36,146 nt of DNA from Microbacterium yannicii PS01 (GTDB lineage: Bacteria > Actinomycetota > Actinomycetes > Actinomycetales > Microbacteriaceae). Made by a program: the position numbers and the translations under genes. This document shows, piece after piece, positions 30,478-36,146 of the stretch (positions within the stretch are counted from its first letter, which is position 1; each line of letters starts with the position of its first letter). Below the pieces are notes generated by a model that ran no database searches, was not told the DNA's origin, and saw nothing but the letters and a program-made list of their open reading frames with translations. The stretch covers positions 1 to 36,146 of the forward strand of contig NZ_CAJF01000037.1 of assembly GCF_000304335.1 (NCBI RefSeq), read 5' to 3'.

Positions 30478-33426
30478 ATGCTCCTCCTCCTCGGCGCGTT
30501 CGCGGTGGTCCCTCTTCTCCTTCCGTGGCTCGTGGCCCGCCTCGGCGCCCGCGCCTTCTACGTCGCCGCGATCCTCCCGATCGCCGCTTTCGTGCAGGCG
30601 GCGATGCTCGGACCCGGCATCGCCGCGGGCGACATTCCGTTCGAGTCATACGCCTGGATCCCGCCGCTCGACATCGACCTCTCCATGCGCATGGACACCC
30701 TGTCGTGGCTGATGACGCTCGTGGTGACCGGAGTCGGCGCTCTCGTGATGGTCTACTGCCGCTGGTATTTCCGGGGCAAAACCGACAACCTCGGGCAGTT
30801 CGCCGCGGTGCTGCTCGCGTTCGCGGGGGCGATGTACGGTCTCGTGCTCACCGACGACCTCGTGGTGCTGGTGATGTTCTGGGAGGTCACCAGCGTGCTG
30901 TCGTACCTGCTCATCGGGTACTACAACAAGCGTGCCGCCAGCCGCCGTGCGGCCCTGCAGGCGCTGCTCGTGACGACGCTGGGCGGACTCGTGATGCTCA
31001 TCGGCGTGGTGCTGCTGGTGGTCGATGCGGGAACGTCGAGCATCTCGGCGATCCTCGCCGAGGCCCCCGCCGGAGCGGTCGTGGACGCCGCCCTCGTGCT
31101 CATCCTGGTCGGCGCGCTGAGCAAGTCCGCCATCTTCCCGTTCCACTTCTGGCTGCCCGGCGCCATGGCCGCACCCACGCCGGTCAGCGCGTACCTGCAC
31201 GCCGCGGCGATGGTCAAGGCCGGGATCTACCTGATCGCGCGCCTCGCACCCGTCTTCGCGATCGCCCCGCCATGGCGACCGATCGTGATCGCGCTGGGCG
31301 TCTTCACGATGCTGCTCGGCGGCTTCCAGGCGCTGCGCGAGACCGACCTCAAGCGCGTGCTCGCCTTCGGAACGGTCAGCCAGCTCGGCATGCTGACCGT
31401 CGTCCTCGGGTACGGGACGAGGGATGCCGCGCTCGCCGGCCTCGCGCTGCTGCTGAGTCATGCGCTGTTCAAGTCGGCGCTGTTCCTCATCGTCGGTGTG
31501 CTCGACCGGCAGCTGTCGACCCGCGACCTCACCGAGCTCTCGGGGGTGGGCCGGCAGGCACCGGTCATGGCGGTGGCCGCCTTCGTGGCGATCGCCTCGA
31601 TGGTCGGCGTCATCCCGACGATCGGCTTCGTCGCGAAGGAGGGCGTGCTCGCCGCTCTCCTGGTCGAGGCCGAAGGCGGAGCGGCCTGGGGCATCGTCGC
31701 GCTGATCGGGATCAGCCTGGGATCGGTGCTGACCGCGGCCTACGGCATCCGCTTCCTGTGGGGCGCGTTCTGGACCAAGCGCACCCCCGAGGGCGATCCG
31801 CAACCGGCCACCGAGTGGCCGGACCCGCCCATCGGCTTCCTCGGCGCGCCGGTCGCTCTCGCCGCACTCACCCTGGTCGCCGGCTTCGCCACTCCCTGGC
31901 TCGACACCGTGTTCACGCCCTACGCCGACGAGGCGCCGCTTGCGACGCCGGGCGTCACGGCGCCCGAGCACCCGGCGCACCTCGCGCTGTGGCATGGTCT
32001 GGAGCCTGCGCTGTGGATCTCGCTCGCCACGATCGCCGTCGGCGCCGTGGTCTTCTGGGCGACCAGGGCATGGCGGCCGGCGAGGCGCCTGCTGCCCTTC
32101 ACCGCCGCCGAGGTCTACAACGCCGCACTGCGCGGCGTGGCACGGCTCTCGGTCGTCACGACGAGTTTCACGCAGCGCGGCTCGCTGCCGGTCTACGTCG
32201 GCACGATCTTCGTCGTCTTCGTGGCCGCCGAGGCGACGGCGCTGATCGCCAGCCAAGAGCTGCGCGCCCAGCTGGACGCCTTCCAGACCCCGATGCAGCT
32301 GGTGGTGGCGCCGATCATGATCGCCGCCGGACTCGTCGCCGTCCGCGCGCGCAAGCGCTACACCGGCGTCGTGCTGGTCTCAGTCACGGGCCTGGGCATG
32401 GTGCTGCTGTTCGCGACGAGCGGGGCCCCCGACCTCGCCGTCACGCAGATCCTGGTCGAGACGGTCACGCTCGTCGCGTTCGCCCTGGTGCTCCGCCGCA
32501 TCCCCTCGCGCCTGGGCGAGCACAACGCGTCGGTGTGGCCGGTCGCCCGCGCCGTGCTCGGCGCCTCGGTGGGCATCACGATGGCGCTGGTGGCGATCGT
32601 GGCGACATCGGCCCGCGTCGAGAAGCCGATCTCGGGCTCGTTCCCCGAGCTCGCCTACGAGATCGGGCATGGCAAGAACGTCGTCAACGTCGCCCTGGTC
32701 GACCTGCGCGGGTGGGACACCATGGGCGAGCTCTCGGTGCTCATCCTCGCGGCGACGGGTGTGGCATCCCTCGTCTTCGTCACCCATCGCGCCGACACGC
32801 TGTCGCGCTTCTCACCGCTTCCCTCGGGGGCGACGCGCAGCCGCCGTCCCCTCGTCGAGACATCGGACGGCCTGCAGCAGCGTGACGATGCCCACGGCAG
32901 CGGACGCACCGCGTGGCTCATCGGAGGTCAGCGCGTGCGGCCCGAGAACCGCTCGATCATCCTCGAGGTGATCGTGCGCATCCTCTTCCACACGATCATC
33001 ATCGTGTCGCTGTATCTGCTGTTCGCGGGTCACAACCTCCCCGGCGGCGGATTCGCGGGCGGGCTCGTGGCGGGGATGGCCCTGGTCATGCGGTACGTCG
33101 CCGGCGGCCGGTATGAGCTCGGCGCCGCCGCTCCGACCGACGCCGGACGCCTCCTCGGCACCGGAATGACCATCGCGGTCGCGTGTGCGATCGTGCCGCT
33201 GTTCTTCGGCGCACCGCCGTTGACGAGCACCTTCTTCGAAGCCGAGCTCCCGGTCCTGGGGCATGTCGAGTTCGTGACGTCCACCCTGTTCGACGTCGGC
33301 GTGTATCTCGTCGTCATCGGCCTCGTGCTCGACGTGCTGCGCAGCCTCGGGGCCGAGGTCGACCGGCAGGCCCAGGAGGCACGCGAGGGCCGGCCGGGCG
33401 GACGGGGCGAGGTGGGAGTGTCATGA
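30478..33426 (+). CDS. mnhA: Na+/H+ antiporter subunit A fused to subunit B (MrpAB)
   Basis: 982 aa. The first two-thirds is the proton-channel subunit related to NuoL. Helix-5 glutamate E136 lies in MFWEVTSVLSYLLIGY, K216 in LSKSAIFPFHFWLPG, and H241/K247 in YLHAAAMVKAGIYL; these are the conserved Mrp/complex-I residues of the proton path. After further helices (about 510-760, MbhD/MbhE-like), residues 822-975 form the MnhB domain: FHTIIIVSLYLLFAGHN then LPGGGFAGGLVAGM. Mrp exports Na+ in exchange for H+ and supports pH and salt tolerance. ATG 30478 has GAGGAGG at 5-nt spacing; an earlier in-frame start at 30445 is poorer. A TAGACT hexamer at 30394-30399 could be the -10. Its stop overlaps mnhC by four bases. 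Confidence 0.94.
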   Translation: MLLLLGAFAVVPLLLPWLVARLGARAFYVAAILPIAAFVQAAMLGPGIAAGDIPFESYAWIPPLDIDLSMRMDTLSWLMTLVVTGVGALVMVYCRWYFRGKTDNLGQFAAVLLAFAGAMYGLVLTDDLVVLVMFWEVTSVLSYLLIGYYNKRAASRRAALQALLVTTLGGLVMLIGVVLLVVDAGTSSISAILAEAPAGAVVDAALVLILVGALSKSAIFPFHFWLPGAMAAPTPVSAYLHAAAMVKAGIYLIARLAPVFAIAPPWRPIVIALGVFTMLLGGFQALRETDLKRVLAFGTVSQLGMLTVVLGYGTRDAALAGLALLLSHALFKSALFLIVGVLDRQLSTRDLTELSGVGRQAPVMAVAAFVAIASMVGVIPTIGFVAKEGVLAALLVEAEGGAAWGIVALIGISLGSVLTAAYGIRFLWGAFWTKRTPEGDPQPATEWPDPPIGFLGAPVALAALTLVAGFATPWLDTVFTPYADEAPLATPGVTAPEHPAHLALWHGLEPALWISLATIAVGAVVFWATRAWRPARRLLPFTAAEVYNAALRGVARLSVVTTSFTQRGSLPVYVGTIFVVFVAAEATALIASQELRAQLDAFQTPMQLVVAPIMIAAGLVAVRARKRYTGVVLVSVTGLGMVLLFATSGAPDLAVTQILVETVTLVAFALVLRRIPSRLGEHNASVWPVARAVLGASVGITMALVAIVATSARVEKPISGSFPELAYEIGHGKNVVNVALVDLRGWDTMGELSVLILAATGVASLVFVTHRADTLSRFSPLPSGATRSRRPLVETSDGLQQRDDAHGSGRTAWLIGGQRVRPENRSIILEVIVRILFHTIIIVSLYLLFAGHNLPGGGFAGGLVAGMALVMRYVAGGRYELGAAAPTDAGRLLGTGMTIAVACAIVPLFFGAPPLTSTFFEAELPVLGHVEFVTSTLFDVGVYLVVIGLVLDVLRSLGAEVDRQAQEAREGRPGGRGEVGVS

Positions 33427-33983
33427 CGGTCTCGCTCGTCCTCATCATCGTCATGGCGGTGCTCTTCGCCTGCGGTGTGTACGCGATGCTCGAGCGCAGT
33501 CTCACCCGCGTGCTCATCGGGTTCCTCCTGCTCGGCAACGCGGCCAACCTGCTGCTGCTCATCGTGATGGGAGAGCCCGGCGTCGCACCGTTCTTCGGCG
33601 CCGCGGCATCGCCCGACGAGATGTCGGACCCGCTGCCGCAGGCCCTCACACTCACCGCGATCGTCATCACGTTCGCCGTGTCGGCCTTCCTCCTCGCCCT
33701 CATCTACCGCTCGTGGCAGCTCGGAAAGGCCGACACCGTGCAGGACGACGAGGCCGACCGCGCCGTGCGCGAGGGCACCGCCGACGTGGACGAGGCGATG
33801 GACGACGAGACCGAGATCGAAGACGAGGACGACGACGCGACGACCGACTTCCTCGGCACGGCCACCGCGCCCATCCGCATCATCGGCAGCCGCGACTTCG
33901 CCGGCCTGCGCGACGATGCCCCGGTCGACCGGCCGGCGCAGCCCCGCGACGCCGACCGCCGCGGCGGAGGTGACGAGTCATGA
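33423..33983 (+). CDS. mnhC: Na+/H+ antiporter subunit C with acidic C-terminal extension
   Basis: 186 aa. Residues 1-105 are the NuoK-like MrpC core with three membrane helices: MTVSLVLIIVMAVLFACGVY, LTRVLIGFLLLGNAANLLLL and LPQALTLTAIVITFAVSAFL. The remaining roughly 75 residues are unusual: DDETEIEDEDDDATTDF and the rest of an acidic, low-complexity tail ending GDES. Typical MrpC subunits stop at 110-125 residues. The tail should be cytoplasmic. ATG 33423 overlaps the mnhA stop (ATGA), and the end overlaps mnhD in the same way, so translation is coupled. Confidence 0.92.
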   Translation: MTVSLVLIIVMAVLFACGVYAMLERSLTRVLIGFLLLGNAANLLLLIVMGEPGVAPFFGAAASPDEMSDPLPQALTLTAIVITFAVSAFLLALIYRSWQLGKADTVQDDEADRAVREGTADVDEAMDDETEIEDEDDDATTDFLGTATAPIRIIGSRDFAGLRDDAPVDRPAQPRDADRRGGGDES

Positions 33984-35545
33984 TCGACATCGCTCCCGCC
34001 CTCGTGCCGCTGCTGGTCACGCTGCCGCTTCTCGGCGCCGCGATCGCCCTCATCGCCGGTCGGCATCGCCGCATCCAGGTGACGGTCTCGGTCGTGACCC
34101 TCACGGTCGTCTGCGCCATCGCCGCCGTGCTGCTCGTCGTCGTCGATGCCGGGGATGCCCCGATCGCGGTCTCGGTCGGGGGGTGGCCCATCCCGTTCGG
34201 AATCGTGCTCTACGTCGACCGGCTCTCGGCGCTCCTCGTGGTCGTCTCGAGCATCGTGCTGCTCGCGGTGCTGCTCTTCTCGGTGGGCCAGGGCGCCGCC
34301 GACGGCGATGACGAGACGCCGGTGTCGATCTTCCACCCGTCGTACCTGATCCTGGGCGCCGGCATCTTCAACGCGTTCATCGCGGGCGATTTGTTCAACC
34401 TCTACGTCGGCTTCGAGATCCTGCTCGTGGCGTCCTACGTGCTCATCACGCTCGGTTCGACCGAGTCGCGCATCCGCACCGGCGTGGTCTACATCGTCGT
34501 CTCGCTGGTGTCGTCGATCCTGTTCCTCGCGGCGATCGCGATGATCTACGGGGCGCTCGGGACCGTGAACATGGTCCAGATCGCCGAGCGCATGGGCGAG
34601 CTGCCACAGGATACGCAGCTGGTGCTGCATCTCATGCTGCTGCTGGCCTTCAGCATCAAGGCCGCCGTCTTCCCGCTGTCTTTCTGGCTGCCCGACTCGT
34701 ACCCGACCGCGCCGGCCCCGGTCACGGCGGTGTTCGCGGGTCTGCTGACGAAGGTCGGCGTCTACGCGATCATCCGCACCGAGACGCAGCTGTTCCTCGA
34801 CAACGACGTCAATCAGCTGCTGCTGTGGGTGGCGCTGGCGACCATGATCGTCGGCGTGCTCGGCGCCGTGGCGCAGGCCGAGCTCAAACGCATCCTGTCG
34901 TTCACGCTCGTCAGCCACATCGGCTACATGATCTTCGGGCTCGCCATCGCGACACCCGCCGCGATCGGCGCGACGATCTACTACATGGTCCACCACATCG
35001 TGGTGCAGACGACGCTCTTCCTGGCGGTCGGGCTCGTCGAGCGCCGCGCCGGCAGCACGTCGATCCTGCGGGTCAAGGGCCTGATGAAGGCGGCGCCGGT
35101 GATCGCGGTGCTCTACTTCATCCCTGCCGTGAACCTCGGCGGCCTGCCGCCCTTCTCGGGCTTCATCGGCAAGTTCGCGCTCTTCGAGGCGGCGGCAGAG
35201 GTGGGCACGCCGCTCATGATCGTGCTCATGGTGGGCGGCATCGTCACGAGCCTGCTCACGCTGTACGCCCTGATGCGCGCGTGGAACCTCTCATTCTGGC
35301 GCGAGGAGGACGACTCTGCCGAGACCGAGGCCCGCATCTCGTATCTCGGCGACGCACCGGCGGCCCGCACCCAGACCGAGCGCCGGGCGATCCCGAAGAT
35401 CATGACGGCCTCGACTGCCGGTATGGTCGCCGTCACGGTCGCGCTGACGATCTTCGCGGGGCCGCTGTACGACGTCTGCACGCGCATCGGCGACGCGCTG
35501 CTGCAGCCGATCTCGCTCACGCAGCTCGAGGAGGACTCGCGATGA
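33980..35545 (+). CDS. mnhD: Na+/H+ antiporter subunit D
   Basis: 521 aa, a NuoN/NuoM-like proton-channel subunit with about fourteen helices. Key residues: E146 in FNLYVGFEILLVASYV, K227 in FSIKAAVFPLSFWLP and K258 in LLTKVGVYAI. A Gly/Pro segment VNLGGLPPFSGFIGKFALFE late in the sequence is characteristic of this family. It works with subunit A as the second ion-translocating unit of the Mrp complex. A GGAGGTGA ribosome-binding site lies 10 nt upstream of ATG 33980, in the end of mnhC. The stop overlaps mnhE by four bases. Confidence 0.94.
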   Translation: MIDIAPALVPLLVTLPLLGAAIALIAGRHRRIQVTVSVVTLTVVCAIAAVLLVVVDAGDAPIAVSVGGWPIPFGIVLYVDRLSALLVVVSSIVLLAVLLFSVGQGAADGDDETPVSIFHPSYLILGAGIFNAFIAGDLFNLYVGFEILLVASYVLITLGSTESRIRTGVVYIVVSLVSSILFLAAIAMIYGALGTVNMVQIAERMGELPQDTQLVLHLMLLLAFSIKAAVFPLSFWLPDSYPTAPAPVTAVFAGLLTKVGVYAIIRTETQLFLDNDVNQLLLWVALATMIVGVLGAVAQAELKRILSFTLVSHIGYMIFGLAIATPAAIGATIYYMVHHIVVQTTLFLAVGLVERRAGSTSILRVKGLMKAAPVIAVLYFIPAVNLGGLPPFSGFIGKFALFEAAAEVGTPLMIVLMVGGIVTSLLTLYALMRAWNLSFWREEDDSAETEARISYLGDAPAARTQTERRAIPKIMTASTAGMVAVTVALTIFAGPLYDVCTRIGDALLQPISLTQLEEDSR

Positions 35546-36146
35546 GCGACGACCTCGCGCAGCGCACCGGCCCGGGAATCGCCCGCGGAGCCTCGGATTC
35601 ACGGCTGCGCCGCATCGGCGTGGGAATCTGGCGGCAGCTGCCGTTCTTCGTCTGGCTCATCGCGCTGTGGATGCTGCTGTGGGGGCAGTTCACCTGGACC
35701 GCGTTCCTCACCGGACTGGCCGCGGCGGTCGTGGTCACGCGAGTCTTCCGGCTGCCGCCGGTCGAGCTGTCGGGAAGAGTCAACCTGTGGTGGGGGCTCG
35801 TGTTCGTCACGACGTTCTTCGCTGCGCTGGTCCGCGGGTCGCTGCTGGTGTCGTGGCAGGTCCTTCATTTCGGCCGGCAGCCGATGAGTGCGATCATCGC
35901 GGTGCCGCTGCGCACCGACGACGACCTCATCATGGCTCACGTCGCCGTGACCGCATCGCTCATCCCCGGCTCGCTCATCATCGAAGCCGACCGTGCTCGC
36001 CGCATCCTCTATCTCCACGTGATCGGTGCGTCGACCCCTGAGCAGGTCGCGTCGCAGCGTCGCGCGGTCCAGGGATGGGAGGCCCGCATCGTCCGCGCCG
36101 TGGGGTCGCGGGAACAGCTCGGAATGATCCGGCGCACCAGCGTCGA
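35542..36146 (+). CDS. mnhE: Na+/H+ antiporter subunit E, 3' end missing
   Basis: 201 complete codons are visible before the window ends. After a polar N-terminus (MSDDLAQRTGPGIARGASDS) two helices follow: LPFFVWLIALWMLLWGQFTW and WWGLVFVTTFFAALVRGSLL. The soluble part has IIAVPLRTDDDLIMAHVAVT and ASLIPGSLIIEADRARRILY, the MrpE signature with its SLIPGSL block. MrpE is needed for assembly of the complex. ATG 35542 overlaps the mnhD stop (ATGA) and has GAGGAGGA 7-8 nt upstream. Subunits F and G are expected beyond the right edge. Confidence 0.93.
   Translation, partial: MSDDLAQRTGPGIARGASDSRLRRIGVGIWRQLPFFVWLIALWMLLWGQFTWTAFLTGLAAAVVVTRVFRLPPVELSGRVNLWWGLVFVTTFFAALVRGSLLVSWQVLHFGRQPMSAIIAVPLRTDDDLIMAHVAVTASLIPGSLIIEADRARRILYLHVIGASTPEQVASQRRAVQGWEARIVRAVGSREQLGMIRRTSV

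Noticed and set aside
30646..32256. 536-codon minus-strand open frame inside mnhA.
   Set aside because: Very rich in Asp, Arg, His and Gln with no domain; it mirrors the codon use of the strongly supported antiporter gene.

Overview
The window is very GC-rich and carries a strongly actinobacterial gene set. It has the FHA-domain pair fhaB-fhaA, a NucS-type mismatch endonuclease, a six-gene Mrp antiporter of which four genes fall inside the window with mrpA and mrpB fused, leaderless-looking starts and many GTG starts. Gene style and content fit a member of Microbacteriaceae, probably Microbacterium or a close relative. That assignment is an inference from gene content, not from a marker-gene comparison.

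Layout. Positions 1-950 hold the end of the cell-wall/cell-division signalling cluster (fhaB cut by the window edge, then fhaA). A secreted alpha/beta hydrolase and a tRNA-Leu(CAG) follow. From the tRNA to about 16.2 kb the sequence looks like an accessory stretch. It holds small hypothetical membrane proteins and lipoproteins, a pseudogene with two visible frame-disrupting lesions, an 855-aa DUF4062-NB-ARC-TPR protein that looks like a STAND immune sensor, an alpha/beta hydrolase, tiny ORFs, a large Tat-exported PhoD-type phosphatase, a GNAT acetyltransferase and a GntR regulator. This stretch is nearly devoid of the heptamer GGATGCC/GGCATCC, which by my hand count occurs about once per kilobase in the rest of the window.

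From 16.3 to 24.3 kb a cold-shock gene faces a minus-strand run of five closely spaced genes: a GH106-type glycosidase, a MarR regulator, a HAD phosphatase, a coiled-coil membrane protein, and a protein that joins a rhomboid-like membrane domain to an MprF-type DUF2156 transferase domain. The run starts from a recognisable promoter overlapped by an inverted repeat. Next come nucS and a MFS transporter diverging from a LacI regulator, with one LacI-type palindrome placed over both promoters. A TetR regulator then diverges from a RibD/DHFR-like reductase, with a palindrome in the reductase promoter. A large unrecognised membrane protein follows.

The right end, 30.5-36.1 kb, is the mrp (mnh) operon: a fused A+B subunit, C with a long acidic tail, D, and a truncated E. 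Successive genes overlap by four bases (ATGA).

Recurring architecture: several convergent gene pairs end at a strong shared hairpin, and one arm of it lies in the last codons or at the stop codon of one gene. The most interesting objects are the DUF4062-STAND protein with its broken downstream membrane gene, the rhomboid-DUF2156 fusion, the GGATGCC heptamer and its depletion over the accessory stretch, and the in-frame 15-bp repeats that supply a start codon at the HAD/coiled-coil junction.
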